The notes beneath the pieces are model-generated. The model was not told where the DNA came from. It did not search any database and saw only the letters and a list, made by a program, of their open reading frames with translations. A stretch of DNA of 37,392 nucleotides from JBDGYE01 sp039584255 (lineage in GTDB: Bacteria; Gemmatimonadota; Gemmatimonadetes; Palauibacterales; Palauibacteraceae), in assembly GCA_039584255.1 (NCBI GenBank), contig JBDGYE010000018.1, positions 1-37,392 on the forward strand, in the 5' to 3' direction. This document shows, piece after piece, positions 16,999 to 24,949 of this stretch (position 1 is the stretch's first letter; each line of letters opens with the position of its first letter). A program made the position numbers and the translations under genes.

Positions 16999-17070
16999 GT
17001 GTGGCTCGGTGCCGGGCCGGGCCGAGCCTGGGTCTTGCGACTCGGCGATCCCATTGAGGCAGATGAGAAG

Positions 17071-17106
17071 AGGCCCCGACCACGACGGTCGGGGCCTTTC
17101 TGTTTC
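17071..17106 (+). terminator. Intrinsic terminator of rplU-rpmA
   Basis: AGGCCCCGACC (17071-17081) and GGTCGGGGCCT (17087-17097) form a perfect 11-bp stem with a 5-base loop, followed by TTCTGTTT. It lies 72 bases after the rpmA stop. In the opposite sense it could also help stop the cytochrome gene, which ends at 17234. Confidence 0.9.
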
Positions 17107-17233
17107 TGGTTCCTGTCCTGTGCCTCCCGGCACTCTATCGTGGGGCAGCGCGTCCTGACGGAACCCCGCTACCGGGAGGGACCTCTGGGCCAGTGACGTC
17201 TGGAGCCCGGCGGCCCTTTCTCAGGCGCCTCGC

Positions 17234-18826
17234 CTACTGCGCGCCCGCCTTCCCGAGCACGGCCTGGAGCTGCTGCTGGCGGACGACCCGCTGCGCCGCT
17301 CCGCCGCCGACCCCGTACTCCGTTTCGACCGCGTCGATGCTCTCGATCAGGTGCGCCTCGACGAGGAACGGGTTGTGGGTCGTCGACGCCCACACGTCGC
17401 CGTCCTCCGGATGCTCGGCCAGCGCCCAGTTGAAGAACGCACCCTCGGCCGTTGTGATGATCCCGTCCGTTGCGTCGATGATGCACGTGTTGGGGATCGG
17501 ATCCGTGGGCAGAGTATCCGGTGGCGCACACGCGTCGTCCAGGTTCGGGTCGACCTGCTCGAGCAACGTGGTTAGATCCTCGGCCAGCGCCTCGACGCGC
17601 AAGGTGGCCGCGGTCAACGCCGAGAACGCGGCGGCCTCCGAGCCGTGGCACCCGAGCTCGTCCGAGCAAGAGACGAACGAGCGCTCCGTAAGCTCGCAAC
17701 CGGTGTCGCCGATCGGTATGCCCTGTTCGTCCAGGCACGGGATCGGTGAGAAGGTGTGCCCGACGGATTGCACGAGGAACTCCCCCGACTCGTCCAGGAT
17801 CTCCTCCGAATTGACGTGACAGGTGGCGCACAGACCGACATTTGCGCCCGATCCGTGCGTGGCGATGATCAGACCCGAGGTCACCGGCGAGTTCGGGAAG
17901 AAGAACCCGGCCTCGCCTGCCAGGAGCGCCGCCTCCGGCGCGTGCGGGTGCAGACCGTGCGACGAGCCCGGATCCGGTATAGGCCGCCGGTTGTGGCACT
18001 GGCTGCACAGGTGCTCGCCCACCACCGTGGTCTCGACCGCGAACCGTGTCTGGCCCTCGAATACCTCGGCGTGCGGGTTGTGGCACACCGCGCACACCTG
18101 AGGCAGCGGATCGCCGTCCCTCTCCACGTAGTTGGAGAGGACGCCCCACGCCGCGAGCGCGCCCTGCGCCGTGTGGCAGCGGATGCAGTCCGGGCTCGAG
18201 GTCGCGAAAGAACTCCCGACCAGGCTCGAGTGCGCCGACAGCGCCCACTGCTCCACGAACGGGTGGTGGGAGTCGTAGTGGCAGCCGCCGCAGCCGTTGG
18301 TGCCGTCCGGGACGATCTCGCCCGTGCCCGGGTCGACGGAGAACGGCACATCGATGGAGACAAGCGGCGGGTTGATGCCCGTGTCCACGTGATCCTGACC
18401 GGCTCCGTGGCAGCTCTCGCACTGGACGTCGTAGTAGCGCGTGTCGCCGCTGCCGGTCCAGCCGCCGGGCTCGGTCGCGTCGTTGCCGAGCTCGCTGACC
18501 GTGTGGCAGCCCTCGCAGAAAGGCTGCGCGTGACCGCTGTTCTGCAGGTCCTCCCACGCCGACGCGTGCCCCGTTTCCGACCAACGGCTGCCGACCGTGG
18601 CGTGGCACTCGAGGCAGGTCGGGTTGCTGAGGGCTTCGTCGTTGTAGCCGAGGAAGCTGGCCGCCCCCTCGGGCAGAGGTTCGATGTAGAGAGTCCTTGG
18701 CACCTCTACCGTGTCCGTCGGGCCCGGCACCTCGACGAACACCGTCTCGGTGTCCGAACATGCCGTGAACGCGACGAAGGCGACGAGGGGGATCCACCAC
18801 GCTCGTCTGTTCAGCTCGTGACCCAT
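17234..18826 (-). CDS. Multiheme c-type cytochrome, probable lipoprotein
   Basis: A 530-residue exported cytochrome. The N-terminus (basic start, hydrophobic WWIPLVAFVAFTAC) ends in a lipobox-like FTAC with Cys23 as possible lipid anchor. Eight classical CxxCH heme sites are seen: CLECH 71, CEGCH 104, CESCH 136, CGGCH 179, CIRCH 214, CAVCH 245, CSQCH 274 and CATCH 333. A further CSDELGCH at 387-394 has a CX5CH spacing. The last 130 residues lack hemes and may be a docking domain. The heme spacing resembles multiheme cytochromes that receive electrons from the periplasm or act as reductases; the substrate is unknown. The start has a good GGGAGAG site. A sigma-54-type promoter and a palindrome lie upstream. 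Confidence 0.9.
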   Translation of the reverse strand: MGHELNRRAWWIPLVAFVAFTACSDTETVFVEVPGPTDTVEVPRTLYIEPLPEGAASFLGYNDEALSNPTCLECHATVGSRWSETGHASAWEDLQNSGHAQPFCEGCHTVSELGNDATEPGGWTGSGDTRYYDVQCESCHGAGQDHVDTGINPPLVSIDVPFSVDPGTGEIVPDGTNGCGGCHYDSHHPFVEQWALSAHSSLVGSSFATSSPDCIRCHTAQGALAAWGVLSNYVERDGDPLPQVCAVCHNPHAEVFEGQTRFAVETTVVGEHLCSQCHNRRPIPDPGSSHGLHPHAPEAALLAGEAGFFFPNSPVTSGLIIATHGSGANVGLCATCHVNSEEILDESGEFLVQSVGHTFSPIPCLDEQGIPIGDTGCELTERSFVSCSDELGCHGSEAAAFSALTAATLRVEALAEDLTTLLEQVDPNLDDACAPPDTLPTDPIPNTCIIDATDGIITTAEGAFFNWALAEHPEDGDVWASTTHNPFLVEAHLIESIDAVETEYGVGGGAAQRVVRQQQLQAVLGKAGAQ

Positions 18827-18941
18827 GTTAGCTCTCCCTGTTCTGTCAGGACGCGCTGAATGTGAGACATCTATTCTGTTCTACCGCCAGGTACCGCAGC
18901 CGGTGCACGCACCCGAGGCGCAATGCACCGTAGCTATGACT

Positions 18942-18957
18942 AGCAAGGTGTGTGCCC
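18942..18957 (-). promoter_or_regulatory. Sigma-54 (RpoN) -24/-12 promoter for the multiheme cytochrome
   Basis: On the minus strand the sequence reads GGGCAC-ACACC-TTGCT, matching the consensus TGGCAC-N5-TTGCW in all but the first base, with exactly ten bases between the GG and GC dinucleotides. Transcription would start near 18931 and leave a leader of about 105 bases before the ATG at 18826. An NtrC-family activator is encoded elsewhere in the window (31135-32547). Confidence 0.7.
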
Positions 18958-18991
18958 GATAGGCGAAGGGAATCTGCCAAACGGCGACGGC

Positions 18992-19009
18992 TTGCACCAG
19001 TTGGTGCAA
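18992..19009. promoter_or_regulatory. 18-bp palindrome, likely enhancer-type activator site
   Basis: TTGCACCA-GT-TGGTGCAA has perfect 8-bp arms and lies about 70 bases upstream of the predicted sigma-54 transcription start, where bacterial enhancer-binding proteins bind. It resembles the NtrC consensus TGCACC-N5-GGTGCA but with a 4-base centre. Further TGCACC half-sites occur at 18902-18907 (reverse) and 18924-18929. Confidence 0.6.
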
Positions 19010-19145
19010 ACATGCCCAAATAGCTCTGTTTGCAGCACCTCCGAGACTCGGCTCTCCCGGCGGTAGCCCCGACAAACGAGCCCAATGCCGTGTCAGGATG
19101 TCCCATCGGGGATGGCGCATCCGGGACGCGCAGTCAGGCCCTCGG

Positions 19146-19925
19146 CTACCGACCCGTGAACTCGGGCTGCCGCTTCTCGAGAAAGGCGCCGACCCCCTCC
19201 TCCTTGTCCTCGGTGGAGAAGAGGAGTCCGAACCAGGCGCGCTCGAACTTGAGGCCCTCGTCGAGCGGCATTCGGCGGGCCGCCAGGATGCTCTCCTTCG
19301 CCGCTTGGAGAGCGATCGGCGACTTGGAGGCGATCGACCGGGCCAGCTCCATCGTCTTCTCGTGCAGCTCTTCTGGCGGATGAACGGCGTCCACTAGCCC
19401 GATCTCCTTCGCCTCGGCCGCGCCGACCATGGCACCGCTCATGATCATCATCATGGCCCGGCCCTCGCCCACCAGCCGTGGGAGGCGCTGCGTGCCGCCT
19501 CCGCCCGGTATGATCCCCAGGTTGACCTCCGGCTGGCCCAGTTTCGCGCGCTCCGAGGCGACCCGGATGTCGCACGCCATCGATAGCTCGCAGCCGCCCC
19601 CCAGGCAGTAGCCGTTGATCATGGCGATGATCGGCTTCGTGAACTTCTCCAGCAGCGAGTAGATGTCCCCCTCCTGCATCGAGCGGTACTGCTCGACGGC
19701 CCCGGCGTCCTTGAACTCGGCGATGTCGGCCCCGGCGATGAAGGCTTTCTCGCCGGCCCCCGTGAGGATCACCACGCGGACGCCGTCATCGTGACGGAGC
19801 TCGTCTAGGGCCCTGGTGAGTGCATCACGGACTTCCGCGTTGAGGGCGTTCATCTTGTCCGGGCGGTTGAACGTCACCATCGCCACCCGGCCATCCATCT
19901 TCTCCACCAGCAGGACGTCGCTCAT
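19146..19925 (-). CDS. Enoyl-CoA hydratase (PaaF/FadB1-like)
   Basis: Classical crotonase of 259 residues. Both catalytic glutamates are present: Glu113 in LGGGCELSMACD and Glu133 in GQPEVNLGIIPGGGGTQRL. The CoA/oxyanion segment AFIAGADIAEF is standard. It should hydrate 2-enoyl-CoA to 3-hydroxyacyl-CoA. The ATG at 19925 with GAGGAG upstream is preferred over a GTG three codons earlier. It is the last gene of the seven-gene operon and follows the 3-hydroxyacyl-CoA dehydrogenase, the enzyme that acts on its product. Confidence 0.93.
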   Translation of the reverse strand: MSDVLLVEKMDGRVAMVTFNRPDKMNALNAEVRDALTRALDELRHDDGVRVVILTGAGEKAFIAGADIAEFKDAGAVEQYRSMQEGDIYSLLEKFTKPIIAMINGYCLGGGCELSMACDIRVASERAKLGQPEVNLGIIPGGGGTQRLPRLVGEGRAMMMIMSGAMVGAAEAKEIGLVDAVHPPEELHEKTMELARSIASKSPIALQAAKESILAARRMPLDEGLKFERAWFGLLFSTEDKEEGVGAFLEKRQPEFTGR

Positions 19926-20001
19926 CGCGTCCACTCCTCTTGCTTGGCGGCGGATCTTGTTGATGGCGGAGTCTCCCGCCGGGCAGGATCCGCCCGCGGT
20001 G

Positions 20002-20871
20002 CTACCAGGGGTAGAATCCCTGTCCCGTCTTCTTGCCCAGCTTTCTTTCGGCCACCATCTGCTCCAGCAGCTTCGGCGGCCGGAACCGCTCTCCGAGCTC
20101 GTGGTGGAGGTAGCGCGAGACCTCCAGACGCACGTCCAGACCCACCAGGTCGGTGAGGCGGAGGGGGCCCATGGGGTGCCGGTAGCCGAGCTCCATCGCC
20201 CGGTCGATGTCCTCGGGGGCCGCGACTCCCGCTTCCACCATGCGGATGGCCTCGAGCCCCAGCGCGATGCCGAGGCGCGACGAGGCGAATCCAGGCGCGT
20301 CTCGAACCACGATCGGCTCCTTGCCCAGCGAGATCGCGAAGTCGCGCGCCTGCTCTACGGCACGTTCGGCCGTCCGATCACCGCGCACGATCTCGACCAA
20401 GGACATGATGTGCACCGGGTTGAAGAAGTGCATCCCGAGGAAGCGCTCGGGTCCGGGCACGGCGTCGGCGATGGCGCTGATCGAAAGAGACGAGGTGTTC
20501 GTGGCCAGCAGTGCCTTCGGGTCGACGTGCCGGGCGACCTCGGCCAGGACCTGGCGCTTCAGGTCCAGGCTCTCCGGAACGGCCTCGATGATCAGCCCGG
20601 CGCCGGCAGTCGCTTCCCCCAGGTCCGTGCCCCCGGCCAGCCTGGCCAGCGCCGCATCACGGTCCACCATGGCCACCTTCTCCAGCTCGACACCCTTCTG
20701 GAGGTTGGCGGCGATCCGCGAGAGCCCTGCCTCCACGGCTTCTGGATCGACGTCGAACAGCCGCGTCTCGTACCCAGCCAGCGCCGCGGCATGCGCGATG
20801 CCGTGGCCCATCGTGCCGGCGCCCAGCACGGCCACCGGGCCCCGGACTTCGGCAACGCTCTTACACGACAT
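20002..20871 (-). CDS. 3-hydroxyacyl-CoA (3-hydroxybutyryl-CoA) dehydrogenase
   Basis: NAD-dependent enzyme of 289 residues that oxidises 3-hydroxyacyl-CoA to 3-ketoacyl-CoA (Hbd/PaaH type). The Rossmann motif GAGTMGHGIA (17-26), TNTSSLSISAIA (125-136) and the catalytic region GMHFFNPVHIMSLVEIV with His148 and Asn151 are present. The C-terminal helical domain shows DAPGFASSRLGIALGLEA and ends with KTGQGFYPW. The start overlaps the end of the acetyltransferase gene by 11 bases and has a GGGAGGGG ribosome site, so the two genes are tightly linked. Confidence 0.95.
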   Translation of the reverse strand: MSCKSVAEVRGPVAVLGAGTMGHGIAHAAALAGYETRLFDVDPEAVEAGLSRIAANLQKGVELEKVAMVDRDAALARLAGGTDLGEATAGAGLIIEAVPESLDLKRQVLAEVARHVDPKALLATNTSSLSISAIADAVPGPERFLGMHFFNPVHIMSLVEIVRGDRTAERAVEQARDFAISLGKEPIVVRDAPGFASSRLGIALGLEAIRMVEAGVAAPEDIDRAMELGYRHPMGPLRLTDLVGLDVRLEVSRYLHHELGERFRPPKLLEQMVAERKLGKKTGQGFYPW

Positions 20872-21376
20872 CGGCCCCTCCCGGAGGATAGTCCCACTCC
20901 ACCGGCCGGCGGCGGATGACCGCGATGGCCTCGAAGCCGTGGTCCTCGGCCATACGGTTGGCCATCTCCGCCATGGCGCTGATGTAGAGCCGCACTTCGG
21001 TGAGCTCGTGTGCGCGCGCCCACCGGTACGCCGCGTCCAGCATCAACTTCAGGTGCCCCCGGCGGCGCGCCTCCGGACGCACATACGGGGTCTGGATACG
21101 GGCGTACTTCGGGGGGTGGAAGTACGGGGTGTTCTCCTCGGCGAAACAGCTCAGCATTCCCTCGAGACAGCCGTCGGTCCCCTCCACCACGAAGATCTCC
21201 GAGTCCTCACCCCTGATGTGCTTCTCGAAAATCTCGCGGCGCCGCGCCAGAGAATCCGGCGGCAGGTTCCGGTAGGCCGGGTTTCTCCGGTGTATCCGAA
21301 TGTAGTGGACCCACAGCGCGAGGATTTCTTCCAGGTCGTCGATCGTCGCCTTGCGGACGTGTGTAGCCGGACTCAT
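20861..21376 (-). CDS. GNAT-family N-acetyltransferase
   Basis: A 171-residue protein with the GNAT fold: beta1 VRKATIDDLEEILALW, the central strand ARIQTPYVRPEARRRGHLKLMLDAAYRWA, where PEARRRGH is the acetyl-CoA pyrophosphate-binding loop, and the late element ANRMAEDHGFEAIAVIRRRP. Its substrate is unknown. It is embedded in a CoA-thioester degradation operon with overlapping starts and stops on both sides (ATGA at 21373-21376 and an 11-base overlap at 20861-20871). It might acetylate an enzyme of the pathway or detoxify an amine; this is inference. Confidence 0.87.
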   Translation of the reverse strand: MSPATHVRKATIDDLEEILALWVHYIRIHRRNPAYRNLPPDSLARRREIFEKHIRGEDSEIFVVEGTDGCLEGMLSCFAEENTPYFHPPKYARIQTPYVRPEARRRGHLKLMLDAAYRWARAHELTEVRLYISAMAEMANRMAEDHGFEAIAVIRRRPVEWDYPPGGADVV

Positions 21377-22167
21377 TTGTTCCTACCGAATCGGGGCTCA
21401 CGCTTCTCCCTGAACGCCCGCGTGCCCTCCAGCGCGTCGGCCGAACGGAAGCAGGCGTCCTGGGCTTCCACCTCGAACTGCAGCATCTCCTCGAGCGACG
21501 ATCCGAGGCTCCTCTGCACGGCCTCCTTGGCCAGCCGGAGAGCCAGCGACGGCTTTCCGGCCAGCCTCTCCGCGATCTCTCCCGTCACTGTCTCGAGCTT
21601 GTCGTGCGGTACGACCCGGTTCACGAGCCCGATCCGTTCCGCTTCGCGGGCGTCCACCATCTCGGCTAGGAAAAAGAGCTCGGCCGCCCTGGCCGGGCCG
21701 ACCAGCCGCGGTACGGCGTAGGTGCCGCCCCAGTCCGGCGCCAGTCCTATACGGTTGAAGGTCTGGCCGATGGAGGCAGTGTCCGAGGCGATCCGGAGAT
21801 CGCAGGCGAGAGCCATGTTCGCGCCGCCCCCGGCGGCCGGGCCGTTGAGGGCGGCGATGGCGGGCTTCGGCATCCCGGTCACCGCCCGGACGATCCGCCG
21901 GCCCGCCTCCACCAAGAGGTTGGCCTCGTCCCAGGCGGCCCGCTCCAGCAGGTCGGCCAGGTAGCCGACGTCGGCCCCGGCGCAGAAGGCTCGCCCGCGT
22001 CCCGTTATCACGACAACCCGCACATCGTCACGGGCGCCCATCGCCTCCAGGGCCTCGGCCACCTCGTCGCGCATGGTGCCGAAGAAAGCGTTGAGCTTCT
22101 CAGGCCGGTTGAGGGTAACCGTTCCCACGCCGCCCTCGACCGAGATGAGAACCTGTGGCTCGCTCAC
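21373..22167 (-). CDS. Enoyl-CoA hydratase/isomerase, PaaG/Eci-like
   Basis: Crotonase of 264 residues. Both hydratase glutamates are absent: the first site reads GGGANMALACDL and the second GQTFNRIGLAPDWGG. An aspartate stands in the APDWGGTY motif (Asp145), as in PaaG and enoyl-CoA isomerases. It therefore probably shifts a double bond, or in a phenylacetate-type pathway isomerises a ring-epoxide CoA, and does not add water. It starts at a GTG overlapping the thiolase stop (GTGA, 22164-22167). The ending ALEGTRAFREKREPRFGRNK is typical of the family. Confidence 0.9.
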   Translation of the reverse strand: MSEPQVLISVEGGVGTVTLNRPEKLNAFFGTMRDEVAEALEAMGARDDVRVVVITGRGRAFCAGADVGYLADLLERAAWDEANLLVEAGRRIVRAVTGMPKPAIAALNGPAAGGGANMALACDLRIASDTASIGQTFNRIGLAPDWGGTYAVPRLVGPARAAELFFLAEMVDAREAERIGLVNRVVPHDKLETVTGEIAERLAGKPSLALRLAKEAVQRSLGSSLEEMLQFEVEAQDACFRSADALEGTRAFREKREPRFGRNK

Positions 22168-23390
22168 TCGGCCTCCTCCGCGTGAATCACGGTGGCGATC
22201 CCCTGACCGACTCCAATGCACATCGTGACCAGGCCGGTGCGCGCGCCGCGCCTGCGCATCTCGTACAGCAGCGAGGTGAGGAGCCTCGCCCCGGTGCATC
22301 CCAAGGGGTGCCCCAGGGCGATGGCGCCGCCGTTCACGTTTACGCGACCCGGATCCAGTCCGAGCTCGCGGATGCACGGAAGCGCCTGCGCAGCGAAGGC
22401 CTCGTTCAGTTCCACCAGGTCGATCTCCGAGACGTCGATTCCCTCCCGCGCGAGGGCCTTCCTGACCGCCGGCACCGGGCCCAGCCCCATGCACGACGGG
22501 TCGACGCCGGCCACCGCAGACGCGCCGATCCGCGCCATGGGTCGCAGACTGAGCTCACGGGCCGCCTCCCGGCTCGCCAAAAGCAGAGCGGCAGCGCCGT
22601 CGTTGAGCCCTGACGAGCTCCCGGCGGTCACGGTGCCGTCCGCCTTGAACGCCGGCCTCAGGTTCTCCAGCGCCTCGGCCGTCGTTTCCGGACGCGGGTG
22701 CTCATCCCGGTCGACGACCACCGGATCGCCCTTCCGGACCCGCACCTCGACCGGGACGATCTCGTCGTCGAAGCGGCCCTCCTCGATCGCCCGGGCCGCC
22801 CGCCGCTGGCTCTCGAGCGCGAAGGCGTCCTGGCCCTCGCGCGGGACGTCGCGGAGCGCGGCCACCACCTCCGCCGTCTCGCCCAGCGAGATCGTCCATT
22901 CCTCCGGCATCCGCGGGTTGACGAAGCGCCACCCCAGCGTGGTGTCCGCCGTCTCCGGGGCGCGCCGGGCGAAGCCGCTCTCGGACTTGAGGATCACGAG
23001 CGGTGCCCGCGACATGCTCTCGACGCCGCCGGCCACCATCACGTCGCCCTCTCCGCAGCGGATGGCGTGCGCGGCCGAGACTACCGCCTGGAGGCCGGAG
23101 CCGCACAGGCGGTTCACCGTCTGACCGGCCACTTCGACCGGCAGGCCGGACAGCAACGAGCTCATGCGGGCCACGTTGCGGTTGTCCTCGCCGGCCTGGT
23201 TCGCGCACCCCATCACGACGTCCTCGATCCGATCCGGTGGCACGCCGGTGCGGTCAAGGAGCTCGCGGATCGCCAGCGCCAGAAGATCATCCGGGCGCAC
23301 TCGGGCCAGCCCGCCCCCGTGCCGGCCCACGGGCGTTCGGACCGCCCCGCAGATCAGCGGATCTCTCGGATCGGTCACGCGCGCGCTCAT
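22164..23390 (-). CDS. Thiolase (acetyl-CoA acyltransferase, PaaJ/PcaF-like)
   Basis: Degradative thiolase of 408 residues. The nucleophile is Cys96 in QTVNRLCGSGLQAV; the other catalytic parts are NEAFAAQALP, GGAIALGHPLGCTGAR (His) and CIGVGQG (Cys). QAGEDNRNVARMSSLLSGLP is characteristic of beta-ketoadipyl-CoA/PaaJ-type enzymes. It cleaves 3-ketoacyl-CoA with CoA to acetyl-CoA and a shortened acyl-CoA. The ATG at 23390 is chosen because the protein then starts close to the usual ICGAVRTPVG motif. The upstream aldehyde dehydrogenase ends 28 bases before it. Confidence 0.94.
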   Translation of the reverse strand: MSARVTDPRDPLICGAVRTPVGRHGGGLARVRPDDLLALAIRELLDRTGVPPDRIEDVVMGCANQAGEDNRNVARMSSLLSGLPVEVAGQTVNRLCGSGLQAVVSAAHAIRCGEGDVMVAGGVESMSRAPLVILKSESGFARRAPETADTTLGWRFVNPRMPEEWTISLGETAEVVAALRDVPREGQDAFALESQRRAARAIEEGRFDDEIVPVEVRVRKGDPVVVDRDEHPRPETTAEALENLRPAFKADGTVTAGSSSGLNDGAAALLLASREAARELSLRPMARIGASAVAGVDPSCMGLGPVPAVRKALAREGIDVSEIDLVELNEAFAAQALPCIRELGLDPGRVNVNGGAIALGHPLGCTGARLLTSLLYEMRRRGARTGLVTMCIGVGQGIATVIHAEEAE

Positions 23391-23418
23391 ATCCGTGGTT
23401 TTCCCGTGCGGCGTCAGG

Positions 23419-24858
23419 TCAGTCCAGCGCCACCCAGACGCTCTTCGTCTGAGTGTACTCCCGCAGGGCGTGCTCGCCCAGATCGCGCCCGAAGCCCGAC
23501 TGCTTGAAGCCACCGAAGGGCGAGCCGGGGTCGTAGCGGTTGTAGGTGTTCACCCACACGGTGCCGGCCCTGACCTGCCTCGCGAAGCGGTGCGCCTTGC
23601 CCACGTCACGGGTCCACACGCCTGCCGCGAGCCCGTAGATGGTCCGGTTGGCCTGCTGCACGGCGTCGTCCAGGTCGGCGAAGGCGAGCGACGCCAGGAC
23701 GGGTCCGAAGATCTCCTCGCGGGCGATCTTCATCTCCGGTGTAACCTGGTCGAAGACGGTGGCCTCGACGAAGTATCCCCTGCCGTCCACGGTCGCCGGC
23801 TTCCCGCCGGCGCGGAGGCGCGCGCCGTCCGACTTGCCGGCCTCGATGTACGACAGCACGCGTTCCTGCTGCGCCTTCGATACGATCGCGCCCAGCCGGG
23901 TCTTGGGATGATTCGGATCGCCGATGGTCATGCCCGCCGAGCGCTCGACGACCCGATCCATGAACTCCTCGCGGATCGACTCCTCGACTAAGAGTCGCGA
24001 CCCGGCCGCGCAGACCTCGCCCTTTCCGTAGAAGATCCCGGTCGTGACGCCCCGAGCGGCTGCCTCCAGGTCGGCGTCCGCGAACACCACGTTCGGAGAC
24101 TTCCCGCCCAACTCCAGCGAGACCTTCTTGAGCGTCTTCGCGGCCGTCTCCATGACGATCCGGCCCGTTTCGGTGGAGCCGGTGAAGGCGATCTTGTCGA
24201 CGTCGGGATGGGCGACCAGGGCCTGGCCGGTTACCGGTCCGCGGCCCGCGATCACGTTCAGGATGCCCGCCGGGAAGCCGGCTTCCAGGGCCAGCTCGCC
24301 CAGGAGAAGGGCCGAGAGCGGCGTCTCCTCGGCCGGCTTGAGAATCACGGCGTTCCCGCAGGCCAGAGCCGGAGCCACCTTCCAGGAGGCTATGTTCAGC
24401 GGGAAGTTCCAGGGCACGATGGCGCCCACCACTCCCAGCGGCTCGCGCAGCGTGTAGTTCATAAAGGGGCCCGAGACCGGGATCACCTCGCCGCCCAGCT
24501 TGTCGGCCCACCCGGCGTAGTAGCGAAGATTGGAGACCACGAACGGCAGGTCCACCTTGGCCGACTCGAAGGCCGGCTTCCCGTTGTCGCGCGTTTCCAC
24601 CGCGGCGATGAAGTCGAGATTCTGCTCGACGAGGTCGGCCAGCCGCCACAGCATACGGGCTCGGCGGTGCGGGTCCACATGGCGCCAATCGGTGCTCTCG
24701 AACGCCTCTCGGGCCGAGCGGACGGCGGCGTCCACCTCCGACTCGCCGGCCTCCTCGACCTCCGCGATGACCTCTTCGGTCGCGGGGTTCACGGTGGAGA
24801 ATCGGTCGCTCCCATCGGTCCACTCGCCGCCGATCAGCAGTTTGGTGCGTAGCTCCAT
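23419..24858 (-). CDS. Aldehyde dehydrogenase (NAD(P)+-dependent)
   Basis: A 479-residue ALDH-superfamily enzyme with all catalytic features: Asn151 in VPWNFPLNI, Glu249 in SLELGGKSP and nucleophilic Cys283 in GKGEVCAAGSRL. The cofactor region FTGSTETGR is intact, and PFGGFKQSGFGRDLGEHALREYTQTK is the usual C-terminus. It would oxidise an aldehyde to an acid. The phenylacetaldehyde- or betaine-aldehyde-like subfamily cannot be fixed by eye. Within this operon it may supply the acid for a CoA ligase encoded elsewhere. The ATG at 24858 gives the canonical length. Confidence 0.94.
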   Translation of the reverse strand: MELRTKLLIGGEWTDGSDRFSTVNPATEEVIAEVEEAGESEVDAAVRSAREAFESTDWRHVDPHRRARMLWRLADLVEQNLDFIAAVETRDNGKPAFESAKVDLPFVVSNLRYYAGWADKLGGEVIPVSGPFMNYTLREPLGVVGAIVPWNFPLNIASWKVAPALACGNAVILKPAEETPLSALLLGELALEAGFPAGILNVIAGRGPVTGQALVAHPDVDKIAFTGSTETGRIVMETAAKTLKKVSLELGGKSPNVVFADADLEAAARGVTTGIFYGKGEVCAAGSRLLVEESIREEFMDRVVERSAGMTIGDPNHPKTRLGAIVSKAQQERVLSYIEAGKSDGARLRAGGKPATVDGRGYFVEATVFDQVTPEMKIAREEIFGPVLASLAFADLDDAVQQANRTIYGLAAGVWTRDVGKAHRFARQVRAGTVWVNTYNRYDPGSPFGGFKQSGFGRDLGEHALREYTQTKSVWVALD

Positions 24859-24949
24859 TGGTTCCCTGTCGCTGGGTATGCGGTCACGGCTCCGGCTGCG
24901 GTGGCCGGTCCGGCGTAGACCGAGCCGGCCGGCGGCAGAAGGTCTTTCG

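Larger units (their letters stand above)
18827..19145. other. Intergenic region between the cytochrome and the beta-oxidation operon
   Basis: A 319-base gap without a supported gene. It contains the cytochrome leader, the sigma-54 promoter and the TGCACC palindrome described separately. No convincing terminator for the beta-oxidation operon, which ends at 19146, was found. Confidence 0.6.

Noticed and set aside
18846..19106. Minus-strand open frames of 79-86 codons in the cytochrome leader
   Set aside because: They overlap the sigma-54 promoter and palindrome, lack a ribosome site and show no protein features.
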